From contig NZ_JARRAF010000005.1 of NCBI RefSeq assembly GCF_030129945.1, positions 124,001 through 188,000 on the forward strand: a stretch of DNA of 64,000 nt, in the 5' to 3' direction. The stretch's first letter is position 1, and each line of letters starts with the position of its first letter. The notes below the pieces were generated by a model that saw only the letters and a list, made by a program, of their open reading frames with translations, ran no database searches and was not told where the DNA came from. Origin of the DNA: Parachitinimonas caeni (lineage in GTDB: Bacteria; Pseudomonadota; Gammaproteobacteria; Burkholderiales; Chitinimonadaceae). Positions 9,325 to 18,843 of this stretch are shown in pieces. Made by a program: the position numbers and the translations under genes.

Positions 9325-10353
9325 ATGATAAAGGTGGGAATTGTTGGTGGTACTGGCTATACGGGCGTCGAGTTGATTCGCCTGCTGTTGGGGCATGGTG
9401 GTGTTGAGCTGACTGCGGTTACTTCGCGCAAAGAGGCTGGTATGCCGGTTGCGGAAATGTTTCCCAGTCTGCGCGGGTTTGTTGATCTCGCATTTTCCGA
9501 TCCGGAGTCTTCCGATTTGAACCGATGCGATTTGGTGTTTTTTGCAACGCCAAATGGTATTGCCATGCAACAGGCAAGGTCGTTACTCGACGCGGGTGTC
9601 CGCGTTATTGATCTTGCAGCAGATTTCCGCATCTCTGATGTGCAGGAATGGGAAAAATGGTACGGCATGAGCCATGCCAGTCCCGAGCTGGTTGCTCAGG
9701 CCGTATATGGACTGCCTGAGGTGAATGCGGAGGCTATACGGTCCGCGCGTTTGGTGGCGAATCCAGGTTGTTATCCTACCGCTGTTCAGCTTGGATTCCT
9801 GCCGCTGATCAAGGCTGGGGTGATTGAGCTGGATAGCCTGATTGCCGATTGCAAGTCTGGCGTTTCTGGTGCGGGGCGCAAGGCTGAAGTACATACCTTA
9901 TTCCCTGAAGCGGGTGATAACTTCAAAGCCTATGGGGTGAGCGGGCATCGGCACTTACCCGAAATACGCCAAGGCCTGTCTCGGGTCGCGGGACAGTCTG
10001 TTGGTTTGACCTTCGTACCGCATCTCACGCCTTTGATCCGTGGTATTCACGCGACGCTCTATGCGCGCCTGAAGTCGGATGTTGATCTGCAAGGGTTGTA
10101 TGAGCAGCACTACAAAGAGGCGGCCTGCGTAGATGTTCTGCCCAAGGGGTCTCATCCTGAAACACGATCTGTGCGCGGTGCAAACGTCTGCCGCATGGCA
10201 GTCCATCGGCCTCAGGCAGGAGATACCGTAGTTGTGCTCTCGGTGATTGATAATCTGGTCAAGGGTGCTGCGGGCCAAGCTATTCAGAATATGAATCTGA
10301 TGTTTGGGCTGCCAGAGTCCCAAGGGTTGCGCCAAGTGCCGTTGTTGCCTTGA
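9325..10353 (+). CDS. argC: N-acetyl-gamma-glutamyl-phosphate reductase
   Basis: Third enzyme of arginine biosynthesis, 342 aa. It reduces N-acetylglutamyl-5-phosphate with NADPH to the semialdehyde. The N-terminal dinucleotide fold is [20 protein letters not shown] and the catalytic cysteine is C149 in VANPGCYPT. The start at 9325 follows GGAGAGAG and begins the family's usual MIKVGIVG. Upstream in-frame starts would run back into rpsI. The next gene overlaps its stop, so a run argC-membrane protein-bactofilin-erpA is likely. Confidence 0.97.
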   Translation: MIKVGIVGGTGYTGVELIRLLLGHGGVELTAVTSRKEAGMPVAEMFPSLRGFVDLAFSDPESSDLNRCDLVFFATPNGIAMQQARSLLDAGVRVIDLAADFRISDVQEWEKWYGMSHASPELVAQAVYGLPEVNAEAIRSARLVANPGCYPTAVQLGFLPLIKAGVIELDSLIADCKSGVSGAGRKAEVHTLFPEAGDNFKAYGVSGHRHLPEIRQGLSRVAGQSVGLTFVPHLTPLIRGIHATLYARLKSDVDLQGLYEQHYKEAACVDVLPKGSHPETRSVRGANVCRMAVHRPQAGDTVVVLSVIDNLVKGAAGQAIQNMNLMFGLPESQGLRQVPLLP

Positions 10354-11075
10354 GTAAGTCATTGATGCGCCGGTTGTCTCGCCGTGGTAATCCACTGTCA
10401 ACTGCCAGGTTGACAGTGAAGACCCATATCAGCTGGCCTTTACGCATTGTATTTGCGCTCGGTTGTGCTTTGGGTCTGTTTGCAATTGGCTACTTTCTGT
10501 ATGAATTTGGTCGGCAGAAGGGGACTGAAGAGGTGCTGGCTGATCAGCGACTTCGTTCCATCCAGTCTGAGAATGAATTGCTACGGCGTGAGCTGGTTGA
10601 CCAGAAGGGACGCCAGGCGGGTCAGGCGCAGACGTTGAAAGTCGAATTGACTACACGAGAAAGCCTCATTGACCAGTTACGCCAGTCGCAGTCAGAAAAT
10701 GCCAAGTTACGGGAGGAGGTGGCGTTTTATGAAACACTCCTCACCAAGACTGATCGTTCTCCAGCGCTGAGCATTGAGTCTTTCCGTGCTGAGCCACAGG
10801 GCAGTGGCTATCGTATTCGTCTTTTGTTGCTGCAGGGGCAGAGTAGTCCGGAGCCATTCAAGGGAGAAGTGGAATTCAAGCTTGTCGCCAAGGGTAATGG
10901 TCAGGCGCATGCAACGCTCTGGCCAGTCGGGCATCGCTTGCCGCTTGATGTCAGGCGTTTTGCCAGGATTGAGCAGGAAATTCCGGCCTTGCGGTTACAG
11001 CAGGTGGAAGTTCGAATCTATGCTGCCGGAGATAGCAAAGTCCGGCTTTCCCGTACTTTCGATGTGAAAGGGTGA
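10350..11075 (+). CDS. Single-pass inner membrane protein (DUF6776-like)
   Basis: A 241-aa bitopic membrane protein. A basic N-terminus (RRLSRRG) precedes one transmembrane helix at about residues 31-52. A coiled-coil of about 55 residues, rich in Glu/Gln/Arg/Leu (about 65-125), follows, then a beta-rich periplasmic domain. It fits the DUF6776 family found between argC and bactofilin genes in betaproteobacteria, a family of unknown function. The frame opens with TTG at 10350 inside the argC stop; the ATG at 10365 is an alternative start. Overlap with both neighbours suggests translational coupling and a role together with the bactofilin at the envelope. Confidence 0.8.
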   Translation: MSKSLMRRLSRRGNPLSTARLTVKTHISWPLRIVFALGCALGLFAIGYFLYEFGRQKGTEEVLADQRLRSIQSENELLRRELVDQKGRQAGQAQTLKVELTTRESLIDQLRQSQSENAKLREEVAFYETLLTKTDRSPALSIESFRAEPQGSGYRIRLLLLQGQSSPEPFKGEVEFKLVAKGNGQAHATLWPVGHRLPLDVRRFARIEQEIPALRLQQVEVRIYAAGDSKVRLSRTFDVKG

Positions 11076-11497
11076 TCGTGTTTGGTAGCAAAAAGCAGAA
11101 GGCATCAACGCGAATTGACAGCTTGATTGGTGTGGAAGCGAAAATACAAGGCAACATCATGTTCGCAGGTGGCTTGCGGGTAGATGGCGAAATCGTTGGT
11201 GATGTCAGTGCTAACGATGACAAGCAGAGCACATTGGTGGTCAGTGAGAAGGCAAAGATCAGTGGTTCAATTCAGGTTGGCCATCTTGTTTTAAATGGGA
11301 TGGTTGAAGGACCCATACATGCGACCCAATATCTGGAATTGCAGTCCAAGTGCAAGGTAGTGGGGGATGTCTTTTACGCCACGCTGGAAATGCACCCTGG
11401 TGCAATTGTCGATGGCAAGTTGATCCACCTGAATGGTGCCAACGGTGCGGCGGCAACGATGATTGACCCGCCCAAGCCTGCGGCGGATAATTTATAA
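11072..11497 (+). CDS. Bactofilin (polymer-forming cytoskeletal protein)
   Basis: A 141-aa bactofilin. The central region shows the right-handed beta-helix pattern of short Gly/Val/Ile repeats (IQGNIMFAGGLRVDGEIVGD, ISGSIQVGHLVLNGMVEGPI, VVGDVFYATLEMHPGAIVDG). Termini are short and disordered, as usual. Bactofilins self-assemble without nucleotide into membrane-associated filaments that position cell-wall or polar proteins. The GTG start at 11072 overlaps the preceding TGA; GTG at 11078 is also possible. The preceding coiled-coil membrane protein is a plausible membrane anchor, which is inference. Confidence 0.92.
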   Translation: MIVFGSKKQKASTRIDSLIGVEAKIQGNIMFAGGLRVDGEIVGDVSANDDKQSTLVVSEKAKISGSIQVGHLVLNGMVEGPIHATQYLELQSKCKVVGDVFYATLEMHPGAIVDGKLIHLNGANGAAATMIDPPKPAADNL

Positions 11498-11534
11498 ATA
11501 AATTGCGTGATCAAATACTTGATTGGAGTTTGCC

Positions 11535-11885
11535 ATGAATGCGGCTACTGAAATTCCTGTACCGTTTGTGTTTACCGATAATGCTGCTGCCAAGGTCAAA
11601 TCCTTGATCGAGGAGGAAGGCAATCCAGATCTGAAACTGCGCGTGTTTGTGACGGGCGGTGGCTGTTCCGGCTTTCAGTACGGTTTTACTTTCGATGAAA
11701 TCGTCAATGACGATGACAGTGCCTACGAGCGTAACGGTGTTACCCTGCTGATTGATCCTATGAGCTACCAGTACCTGGTGGGTGCCGAGATTGATTACAG
11801 CGAGAGCATCGAGGGCTCGCAGTTTGTGATCAAGAATCCCAACGCAACATCGACCTGTGGTTGCGGTTCTTCGTTCTCAGTTTGA
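11535..11885 (+). CDS. erpA: Iron-sulfur cluster insertion protein ErpA
   Basis: A-type Fe-S carrier, 116 aa, which receives clusters from the Isc machinery and delivers them to apo-proteins, including those of isoprenoid synthesis and respiration. The three cluster-binding cysteines are present: C44 in GGGCSGF, and C108 and C110 in STCGCGSSF. The ATG at 11535 has GGAG upstream; an in-frame TTG four codons earlier is less likely. It is the last gene of the argC run and is closed by a terminator. Confidence 0.96.
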   Translation: MNAATEIPVPFVFTDNAAAKVKSLIEEEGNPDLKLRVFVTGGGCSGFQYGFTFDEIVNDDDSAYERNGVTLLIDPMSYQYLVGAEIDYSESIEGSQFVIKNPNATSTCGCGSSFSV

Positions 11886-11930
11886 TTGGAGAGCGTGATT
11901 GACCCGATAGCGGCAGGCTACTGGGCAAAA

Positions 11931-11972
11931 AAGGCAGTCGTCCCCATGTGGGATGGCTGCCTTTTGTTTTTT
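11931..11972 (+). terminator. Terminator after erpA
   Basis: AAGGCAG and CTGCCTT, with inner TCCC/GGGA pairing, form a long stem followed by TTGTTTTTT. Confidence 0.85.
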
Positions 11973-12083
11973 GCGGATGCGAGCTGTATCGGGCGCATCC
12001 GCAAGGTCTATGCTGAAACCGGTAGACCATTCCAATGAACTTGGCGGGCATGAATATGAGTAGCCATCAAGGAGTTGTGCAGG

Positions 12084-13589
12084 ATGTTTGAAACGGCAGA
12101 ACTTGGTCACAAGCTGGATAAGGCGATCTATCGGCAAGAAGAGCCCGGCCTGAGGCAGGCCTTGCTTGAAGCTCAGTATGAGCTGAAGCAGCGTAGCGAG
12201 TTTGCCGTGGTCATTCTTATCAATGGTGTGGATGGGGCGGGTAAAGGCGAAACGGTGAATCTGCTCAATGAGTGGATGGATCCTCGGTTGATTCAAACCC
12301 ACGCTTTTGGGGCACCTTCGGATGAGGAGTCTGACCGTCCGCGCATGTGGCGCTATTGGCGTGCCCTGCCGCCGAAGGGGCGTGTGGGAATCCTGTTTGG
12401 CTCCTGGTACAGCGAGCCGATTCTGCAAAGAGTATCGGGTGACATCAAAGCGGCTCGATTCGAGCAGGAAAACGAAGAGATCGTGCGCTTTGAGAAGATG
12501 CTGGTGCATGAAGGGGTTCTGCTCTTCAAGTTCTGGTTTCATCTGGCGAAGGATCGGCAAAAAAAGCGGTTGAAAGAGTTGGAGAAGGACCCGCGCACCC
12601 GCTGGCGGGTGACGGATGCTGATTGGGAACACTTCAAACACTATGATGAGTTTCGCGAAGTCAGCGAGAAGAGCCTGCTTAAAACCAGCAGCGCCGAGGC
12701 GCCGTGGGTGGTGATTGATGGCGAAGATACCTGCTACCGCAGCCTGACCGTGGGCCGGCTGCTTTTGGCCGGGATACGCAAGCGCCTGGATCAGCCGGAT
12801 AGCCGGGTGATGGCGATAGAAGCCGCCCCGTTGCTGCCGCCACTGGACAAGCTCTACTTGCTTGATCGCCTGACCCTGAATCAAACCATGGAGAAAGCCG
12901 ATTACGAGCGTGAGCTGGAAGCGTGGCAGGGAAAACTGAATACGCTGTCTCGTCATCCGGCATTTACCAAGCGAAGCGTCGTTGCCGTGTTTGAGGGGCA
13001 TGATGCGGCAGGCAAAGGCGGGGCAATCAGACGTCTGACGGCCGCCCTTGATGCCCGGCAGTATCAGGTGGTACCCATTGCCGCGCCGACAGAAGAAGAG
13101 CGGGCACAGCCTTATTTGTGGCGCTTCTGGCGGCATTTGCCCCGCCGTGGCCGCCTGACGATTTTTGATCGCTCATGGTATGGGCGCGTTCTGGTAGAGC
13201 GGGTTGAGGGATTTTGCGCCGAGGCTGACTGGATGCGGGCTTATGCGGAAATCAATGATTTCGAGCGTGAGATGGTTGAAAACGGTGTGATTGTCGTGAA
13301 GTTCTGGCTGGCAATAGATCAGGACGAGCAACTCAAGCGATTCAACGAGCGTGAGCAAATTGAGTTCAAGCGCTTCAAGATCACTGAGGAGGATTGGCGC
13401 AATCGGGAAAAATGGGGGCAGTACGCGGTTGCTGTGCACGATATGGTCGATAGAACCAGTACCTCGATAGCTCCCTGGACTTTGGTGGAAGCCAATAACA
13501 AGTTGTATGCCCGAATCAAGATCCTCAAGACCCTATGCAAGGCGATAGAGTCTGCCTTGGCCGCCCCCAAAGGCGAGCGTAACGGTTAG
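12084..13589 (+). CDS. pap: Polyphosphate:AMP phosphotransferase (class II PPK2)
   Basis: A 501-aa enzyme that uses polyphosphate to phosphorylate AMP to ADP. It has the double-domain architecture of class II PPK2 (Pap). The first PPK2 domain has a P-loop-like NGVDGAGKGE (about residues 48-57) and the second has EGHDAAGKGG (about 305-314). Each is followed by a lid-type stretch rich in Arg (RPRMWRYWRALPPKGR, QPYLWRFWRHLPRRGR). The second domain carries the best-conserved catalytic residues; in Acinetobacter Pap that half is the active one. AAGGAG lies 9 bases before the ATG at 12084. It is a single gene, probably linked to polyphosphate storage and stress energy supply. Confidence 0.93.
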   Translation: MFETAELGHKLDKAIYRQEEPGLRQALLEAQYELKQRSEFAVVILINGVDGAGKGETVNLLNEWMDPRLIQTHAFGAPSDEESDRPRMWRYWRALPPKGRVGILFGSWYSEPILQRVSGDIKAARFEQENEEIVRFEKMLVHEGVLLFKFWFHLAKDRQKKRLKELEKDPRTRWRVTDADWEHFKHYDEFREVSEKSLLKTSSAEAPWVVIDGEDTCYRSLTVGRLLLAGIRKRLDQPDSRVMAIEAAPLLPPLDKLYLLDRLTLNQTMEKADYERELEAWQGKLNTLSRHPAFTKRSVVAVFEGHDAAGKGGAIRRLTAALDARQYQVVPIAAPTEEERAQPYLWRFWRHLPRRGRLTIFDRSWYGRVLVERVEGFCAEADWMRAYAEINDFEREMVENGVIVVKFWLAIDQDEQLKRFNEREQIEFKRFKITEEDWRNREKWGQYAVAVHDMVDRTSTSIAPWTLVEANNKLYARIKILKTLCKAIESALAAPKGERNG

Positions 13590-13759
13590 GTGTTCTGAAG
13601 GCATTGCATATTGAGCATCCATCGCAAAGTGGCCTTCAGTTGTGGCGTAAATGTTTACACGGGTATCCTCGCGATGCCCGTAGTCAGGGCTCCAAGGTTT
13701 TCCTGTTTTTGATTTAACTGAACACGGCGAAATCAGTCATGCCGGATAAGAGGGAATAG

Positions 13760-14350
13760 ATGCAACAAGTATTGGAACAAGCCGCGCTGGATCAATTATT
13801 CAACCACGCCCGCACCAACAGCCATTGGCTGCCAAGAGAAGTGTCTGATGAAACTTTGCAAGCGGTATACAACCTCGCCCGTATGGGCCCGACCAGCGCC
13901 AACAGCAGCCCGGCGCGCTTTGTTTTTGTGAAGTCTGCAGAAGCCAAGGCCAAATTGAAGCCTGCGCTGGATGCCGGCAACATCGAGAAGACGATGGCAG
14001 CCCCTGTGACAGTCATTGTTGGCATGGACTACGCGTTTTATGAGCAGATGTCCAAGCTATTCCACGACCCGAGTGCGCGGTCCTGGTTTGAAGGCAAAGA
14101 GCTGGTGATTCATAACACCGCATTCCGGAACAGCTCGCTGCAAGGCGCTTATCTGCTGATGGCGGCGCGGGCCATGGGGCTCGATTGCGGCCCGATGTCC
14201 GGTTTCAACGGCCAGCTGGTCGATGAAACCTTCTTCGCAGGTACTCAGATCAAATCGAATTTCCTGATTAACCTGGGCTATGGTGATCCGGCCAAATTGC
14301 ATCCCCGCAATCCTCGGCTGGCCTTCGAGGAAGCGTGCAGCCTTCTGTAA
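13760..14350 (+). CDS. RutE/HadB-like nitroreductase (malonic semialdehyde reductase)
   Basis: A 196-aa FMN-dependent nitroreductase-family protein matching RutE along its full length: [20 protein letters not shown] near the N-terminus, an ARSWFEGKE segment, [20 protein letters not shown] and GPMSGF in the middle, and a closing LINLGYGD and FEEACSLL. RutE reduces malonic semialdehyde to 3-hydroxypropionate. No other rut genes (rutA-G) are nearby, so a pyrimidine-degradation role is doubtful and it may serve general quinone or aldehyde detoxification. GAGGGA precedes the ATG. A 374-aa unknown follows at 12 bases, suggesting one transcript. Confidence 0.88.
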   Translation: MQQVLEQAALDQLFNHARTNSHWLPREVSDETLQAVYNLARMGPTSANSSPARFVFVKSAEAKAKLKPALDAGNIEKTMAAPVTVIVGMDYAFYEQMSKLFHDPSARSWFEGKELVIHNTAFRNSSLQGAYLLMAARAMGLDCGPMSGFNGQLVDETFFAGTQIKSNFLINLGYGDPAKLHPRNPRLAFEEACSLL

Positions 14351-14362
14351 GAGGGATCGGCA

Positions 14363-15487
14363 ATGGGAAACATGCTGTTCGGGATCGACAAGCAGAAGAA
14401 AACCGAGACATGGGACGTGTGGAAAGAGCTGGATGACCTGCGGCAAGGTCATAAAGAGCTAACCCACATCTTTGCCCGTGTTGGCTTATCGATTGAAATT
14501 GCCCAGATGTCGAATAGCTTGCGCCTTGATTTGCAGCGCCGCCCTCCGGCGGCGCCGCTGATGACTGGTGAGCGTGACAAGGATGCGCAGCTGGTTGAAG
14601 AGCATAAAAGGCTGTTCCAGAGCCATTACGAAGAGATTTTTTTTAAGATTGACAGCTTTCTGCATATGCCGTGGCTGAATGAAGCGGCGCCTATGGCGGC
14701 AGAAGTTAGAGCAGAGCTGGAGGCCCAGCGTCGCTTTCTGGCCAAGCAACCGCTGACGCCACCGATTCTGGACCGGCTGGATGAGCTGATCGTGCGCTAT
14801 TCCAGTCTGGAGGCAATGTCGGATCGGATCGACAAAGGCCCGATTGAAGAGCGGCGGCAGCTATTGATTGATGTATTGGGCTTTCCCCTGACCGTCAAAC
14901 GTCAGCTGGCTCATCCGGAATGGGATCTGATGCCCCCGCTGGCGAGTGATGGCTATCAGCAGATGCTGTCGTCCAAGATGGCGACTTACCGCCAGACTGA
15001 CTGGCTGCACAACCGGCTATACGATAAATGGTTTGTAGCCCTGGAGTTTGACGCGATCTGGGCACGCCTGAAGCGCGATGCTAATGATCGGCAGCGGATT
15101 ATTGGGCAGCTCAAACTTAATTGGCCCAAGCTGGGCAATTGGGTGCCAGAGTTTCCTCATGCCGATCTTGTCTGGTATCTGCTGCTGGTACTTTCTACCG
15201 TGGTTGCGCTGTTTGTAGAGTGGTGGTGGACGGCAGCGGGCTTGCTGGTTTGGCTGCAATTGTCGGTGATTGTCGAAAAGCACCATGCGCAGCTCGTCAA
15301 TAAACGTCGTCAGGCATTGCTGTTGGAATGTGGACGATTCAAACGCCTACGCGACCAGATTGCCACCGGAAAATATGACCCAACCTGGGCGCTACGGCAG
15401 ATCAAGCAATTCAATTTCCGCCACTATGTTTCTGATCAATGCATGTCCATGCTGCAGGCGCAGTCCATGCACGGTGGGAAGCACTAG
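14363..15487 (+). CDS. Hypothetical membrane-associated protein
   Basis: A 374-aa protein I cannot assign. Residues 1-265 are helical, charged and soluble-looking, and two closely spaced hydrophobic segments occupy about 270-306 (WYLLLVLSTVVALFVEWWW and AAGLLVWLQLSVIV), forming a hairpin with both flanks cytosolic. A basic tail follows. The stretch WYLLL-EWWWTAAG is unusually Trp-rich. GAGGGATCGG lies before the ATG. It starts 12 bases after the RutE-like gene. Its TAG stop coincides exactly with the first bases of an inverted-repeat element (15485). Confidence 0.7.
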   Translation: MGNMLFGIDKQKKTETWDVWKELDDLRQGHKELTHIFARVGLSIEIAQMSNSLRLDLQRRPPAAPLMTGERDKDAQLVEEHKRLFQSHYEEIFFKIDSFLHMPWLNEAAPMAAEVRAELEAQRRFLAKQPLTPPILDRLDELIVRYSSLEAMSDRIDKGPIEERRQLLIDVLGFPLTVKRQLAHPEWDLMPPLASDGYQQMLSSKMATYRQTDWLHNRLYDKWFVALEFDAIWARLKRDANDRQRIIGQLKLNWPKLGNWVPEFPHADLVWYLLLVLSTVVALFVEWWWTAAGLLVWLQLSVIVEKHHAQLVNKRRQALLLECGRFKRLRDQIATGKYDPTWALRQIKQFNFRHYVSDQCMSMLQAQSMHGGKH

Positions 15488-15720
15488 GTTCTGTTGACGC
15501 GTTGTTTTCCGGTATCCCCTCGTGGGGACTTCGGGGTTCGCCGGCTAGGGGCCTGCTGCCGCGTTGGCTGCCAGGCTATTGGCTTGCATCGCAAGCCTTA
15601 CCGCCTGTGCGCCCAGACGGAAAACTGCGTGGCTTGCCACTAAGCGGCGCGCATTTCTCGCTGCGCAGAGGCATACTTCAAACACCCGCCCGGCACGACC
15701 AGACTTCACCCTATCCAATC
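15485..15720 (+). repeat. Dispersed inverted-repeat element, long form
   Basis: It begins TAGGTTCTGTTGACG, where the TAG is the stop of the preceding gene. It reads on into a CCGG-containing arm like other copies. An internal module (about 15588-15660, containing GCAAGCCTTAC, GCCTGTGC and TAAGCGGCGCGC) also occurs, in reverse orientation, inside the copy at 39349. The right end is degenerate; the last recognisable motif is GCCCGGCACGACC near 15690-15700. No protein-coding signal is seen in it. Confidence 0.65.
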
Positions 15721-15765
15721 CAACCCAGCCCCCTGGTTTGGAACTTGCCACTGCGAGGCGGCCCG

Positions 15766-16542
15766 CTAGTTTGTGGGGAGCCTGTGCGGCGCCCCATCGA
15801 CAAACATCAGAATTTCCCCGGTTCGCATCGCCGTCCAAACTTCGTTGTCCGTTAAAGGTTGGGTGGCAATAACGGCTACCCGATCATCGGGTGTTGTTAC
15901 CTCGCTGAAATCGATCGAGACATCTTCATCAACCAGATGAGCAACCGTGAAGGGCGCCTGCCGCACCAAATAGTGCAGATGGGTAGCGCAGTGCGCAAAC
16001 AGGCACTCGCCGTTACTCAGCATGAAGTTGAACACACCCCGTTCGGCCAATTGCGCTGCGAGATCGGCAATATAAGGAAAGAGCTCGTCACGGTGAGGCC
16101 GGTCTTCAAAGCGTTGCGCCAGCTGATCCAGCATCCAGCAGAAAGCATGTTCGCTATCCGTCGTGCCAACCGGCTGGAATCGTTTTCCAGTCAGATTGGG
16201 TAAGGTTTTCAGATCGCCATTGTGGGCAAAAATCCAGTATTGCCCCCACAACTCGCGCCGGAAAGGGTGGGTGTTTGCCAGCCCGATTTCCCCCTGTGTC
16301 GCCTTGCGGATATGTGCGATTACATTCGTTGACTTGATCGGGTACTGCCGGACAAAAGCGGCGATTGGCGATGTTGCCGATGGCTGATAGTCCAGAAACA
16401 GGCGGCAGCCTCGGCCTTCAAAAAAGGCAATCCCCCAGCCATCGCTATGATGATCGGTCAGGCCGCCGCGGCAGCTGAATCCTTCAAATGAAAAGCAGAT
16501 GTCGGTAGGAACATTGCAGTTCATGCCCAGTAATTGGCACAT
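15766..16542 (-). CDS. Class II glutamine amidotransferase (YafJ-like)
   Basis: A 258-aa Ntn-hydrolase amidotransferase. The start at 16542 gives MCQLLGMN, so removal of Met exposes the catalytic Cys2. Extending 12 codons upstream would bury it, which decides the start. Further conserved blocks are DGWGIAFF, IAHIRKATQG, NTHPFRR, IFAHNGDL and the TTDSEHAF loop. Only the glutaminase half is present, with no synthetase domain, as in E. coli YafJ. The ammonia acceptor is unknown. It lies alone, convergent to the repeat element. Confidence 0.9.
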   Translation of the reverse strand: MCQLLGMNCNVPTDICFSFEGFSCRGGLTDHHSDGWGIAFFEGRGCRLFLDYQPSATSPIAAFVRQYPIKSTNVIAHIRKATQGEIGLANTHPFRRELWGQYWIFAHNGDLKTLPNLTGKRFQPVGTTDSEHAFCWMLDQLAQRFEDRPHRDELFPYIADLAAQLAERGVFNFMLSNGECLFAHCATHLHYLVRQAPFTVAHLVDEDVSIDFSEVTTPDDRVAVIATQPLTDNEVWTAMRTGEILMFVDGAPHRLPTN

Positions 16543-16743
16543 GGGTGTTTCCTCAAAATGGGGCCGTGTTATCGGCACATCCGGCTACAACTTAAACTTT
16601 TTCAAGCGTATGATAATCAAACGCTTATTGCGTGCCTGGCAGAATCCGGCTAGCGGTTTACCGGTCTTTTTCTACGTCAGGCGTAATGCAATTTCATGCC
16701 CGAATCCACGCGGTACCGGATGGTGACAAGGTGGAAGGCCGCT

Positions 16744-18117
16744 ATGAATATTGATAGCTTGAGACGTGCGATCAGTCTTGACGACGTATCGTCGCCAGTT
16801 ACGGCGGTGAGTGCGTCGGCACGTACCGCATCGTCTCGCCCACTTGGCATTGCGCCAGATTATCTGCAGGCTTCTGTTTCGTCACGCGTACAGATCTCCG
16901 ATCAGGGCCGGTTGCGCGCCGCATTGGCTGATTTTCAGACCGCTGTGGGCGAGTTCTCCAGCGCGGATCGCATTGCTCCCATCATTGCCGAGTCGGATAA
17001 CACCCGGGTATCTGCGACGGTTGAAAGTAGTGAGGGCTTGCCCAAGTCGCTCGAAGTCAATGTGTCACAGCTGGCGCAGTCGCAGCAATTGCAGAGTACC
17101 GACTTTGCAGATCGCGATGCTTCACTGGTGGGAACAGGTACCTTAACGCTGGAGTTTGGTCGATATAACCCCAGTGGTAATACTTTCAATCAAGGATTTT
17201 CTCCAACCCGTACCGTCAAGATAGAGGTCAACGACGGCACGGTTGCCGGTATTGCGAAGACCGTTAATCTCGCCAATACCGGCATTTCTGCACAAGTTCA
17301 GGTCGAGAATGGCCGATTTCGTCTGAGTTTTACCACCGCTTCCGGGGCTGAACAGTCTGTGCAGATAGCCGTCGATGATTCGGACGGTAGTAATCGGGAT
17401 GATGCTACCGGCCTGTCCCGACTCTCTTTCATTCCCTCCGAGCAACCGGCAACCGGGCGCAATCAGACCGAGGTGACAACGGCGCAGGATGCCTTGTTAA
17501 CCGTGAACGGCGCGCCGGTGATCAGCAGCGAAAATACGGTGCGTAATGCCATACCGAATGTCAGTCTTGATCTGAAAGAGGCAGGGCTTGCAACCATTAC
17601 GTTCCGCCGGGATGTCGATGCAGCAGTGCGCAACCTGCAGTCGTTGGCAACGGCCTATAACGACTTCCGTGGCAGTGCGGCATCATCAGCGACCCGGCAA
17701 TCAACGGATGTGACCGGAAAGCTGGCAGCGACATTGCGTAGCACTCAGCTAGAGAATACCGATACGACGCTAACGCTTGCCGATGTCGGGTTGGAACTGT
17801 CGGATGAGGGCGAGTTGGTGGTTAACGAAGCTAGCGTGCGTGCGGTATTTCAGTCTCGTCCGGAAGATGCCGTCACGCTGATTGCCAGTGCAGCCCAGCA
17901 ACTCTCCGATACGGCGCGGAACGAGCTGGGTGCTTTGCCGGAAATCAAGGACACGCGGGTTGCGGCGGGAGATGGTGGCGAGAACCCGTTTGTTGCCAAT
18001 GCAAGATTGCAACAGCTGCAATCGGTGTTGAATGGCCAGCCGACCTTGCTGGCCGCGTCGTTGAGTACGCGCAATCTGTATGGACTAGCGCAGTATCTGG
18101 CGATTGCCCAGCTATGA
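16744..18117 (+). CDS. FliD-like flagellar hook-associated protein, orphan
   Basis: A 457-aa protein with features of the flagellar filament cap FliD. A FliD_N-type block lies near residues 98-117 (LEVNVSQLAQSQQL then STDF). FliD_C-type blocks lie in the second half: AVRNLQSLATAYNDF, a TLTLADVGLELSDEGEL stretch, and a VRAVFQSRPEDAV stretch. The N-terminus lacks the usual FliD opening with its GSGLD motif and is replaced by about 85 Ser/Ala-rich residues. No flagellar genes lie nearby. It could be a specialised cap paralogue or a FliD-derived surface protein. GGTGGAAGG precedes the ATG, and a strong terminator follows. Confidence 0.7.
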   Translation: MNIDSLRRAISLDDVSSPVTAVSASARTASSRPLGIAPDYLQASVSSRVQISDQGRLRAALADFQTAVGEFSSADRIAPIIAESDNTRVSATVESSEGLPKSLEVNVSQLAQSQQLQSTDFADRDASLVGTGTLTLEFGRYNPSGNTFNQGFSPTRTVKIEVNDGTVAGIAKTVNLANTGISAQVQVENGRFRLSFTTASGAEQSVQIAVDDSDGSNRDDATGLSRLSFIPSEQPATGRNQTEVTTAQDALLTVNGAPVISSENTVRNAIPNVSLDLKEAGLATITFRRDVDAAVRNLQSLATAYNDFRGSAASSATRQSTDVTGKLAATLRSTQLENTDTTLTLADVGLELSDEGELVVNEASVRAVFQSRPEDAVTLIASAAQQLSDTARNELGALPEIKDTRVAAGDGGENPFVANARLQQLQSVLNGQPTLLAASLSTRNLYGLAQYLAIAQL

Positions 18118-18180
18118 AAAATAAAATGACTTGAAATAATCTGCAGATCAGTCAGGTCAGTATGAGATAGGTCTGGGCGT

Positions 18181-18218
18181 AAAAAAGCCGTTTACCCAGC
18201 AAGGTAAACGGCTTTTTT
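18181..18218. terminator. Bidirectional terminator
   Basis: AAAAAAGCCGTTTACC and GGTAAACGGCTTTTTT form a perfect 16-bp inverted repeat around CAGCAA. It lies between the convergent FliD-like and CHI-like genes and has U-tracts in both directions. Confidence 0.93.
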
Positions 18219-18252
18219 ACGCCCTCGTCATTTCTGCTAAAGCAGGGGGAGA

Positions 18253-18843
18253 TTACTGCTTGCCACCCAACAACGCACGTTTCAATGTCGGGTCTGCGGG
18301 GCGTTCGCCGAGCCAGATTTTCAAAATTGAATTGTAAAAAGCTTGCTCAGGCAGATCCACATTCACCGGCTTGTTGTTGATCTGAACCAAAGTTGCATGG
18401 CCGTTCCAGTCCACGGTGATGGTGTCTTTTTCCTTCAGCTTTCGTACTGAGCCGAAGATTTTGCCGATTTCCAGCATCTGGTTAAAAAACTTCAGCTTTT
18501 CATCGTTGGATGTGTTGTTGTTGATACCGTCAATCAGGCCTTGGCTCATGGTGTCGGCATTTACTTCGCGCAACATGGTCAGCACGACACGTTTGGGGCC
18601 GGGTAATGCCAGCACTTCTTCTGTGCTGGTTTTTTTATCTCCGGCATAAATGGCCGCTACATATACTTTAAAAAAACCTTTATAGCGAATACCTGCACCA
18701 TTTAATTTAAGCTCGGTATTGCCGATTTTGGTGCTTTCATCAACATTGATGCCAGATACTTCCAAAGCAGCGCTGGCACTGCTAATGGCAAAAACGCTGC
18801 CAGTAATAATCGCGGCTTTTTTGAGGATGTTTACGATATTCAT
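18253..18843 (-). CDS. Chalcone isomerase-like exported protein
   Basis: A 196-aa exported protein of the bacterial chalcone-isomerase-like family. A Sec signal peptide ends at about residue 25 (SSASA-ALE). The mature part contains the typical GAGIRYKGFFKVYVAAIYAG near its start and a later VLTMLREV-type strand. Bacterial members do not act on flavonoids; their function is unknown and lipid-binding roles have been proposed for the fold. The start at 18843 (MNIVNILKK) is chosen because it gives a compact signal peptide; a start 19 codons upstream is possible. Confidence 0.85.
   Translation of the reverse strand: MNIVNILKKAAIITGSVFAISSASAALEVSGINVDESTKIGNTELKLNGAGIRYKGFFKVYVAAIYAGDKKTSTEEVLALPGPKRVVLTMLREVNADTMSQGLIDGINNNTSNDEKLKFFNQMLEIGKIFGSVRKLKEKDTITVDWNGHATLVQINNKPVNVDLPEQAFYNSILKIWLGERPADPTLKRALLGGKQ

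Noticed and set aside
11877-13136. A 419-codon open frame antisense to the polyphosphate:AMP phosphotransferase gene
   Set aside because: The forward frame encodes both PPK2 domains without interruption; the antisense protein has no recognisable character.
15439-15872. Overlapping open frames inside the repeat element before the amidotransferase gene
   Set aside because: They fall in non-coding repeat sequence shared with the copy at 39349, where the frames are not kept.
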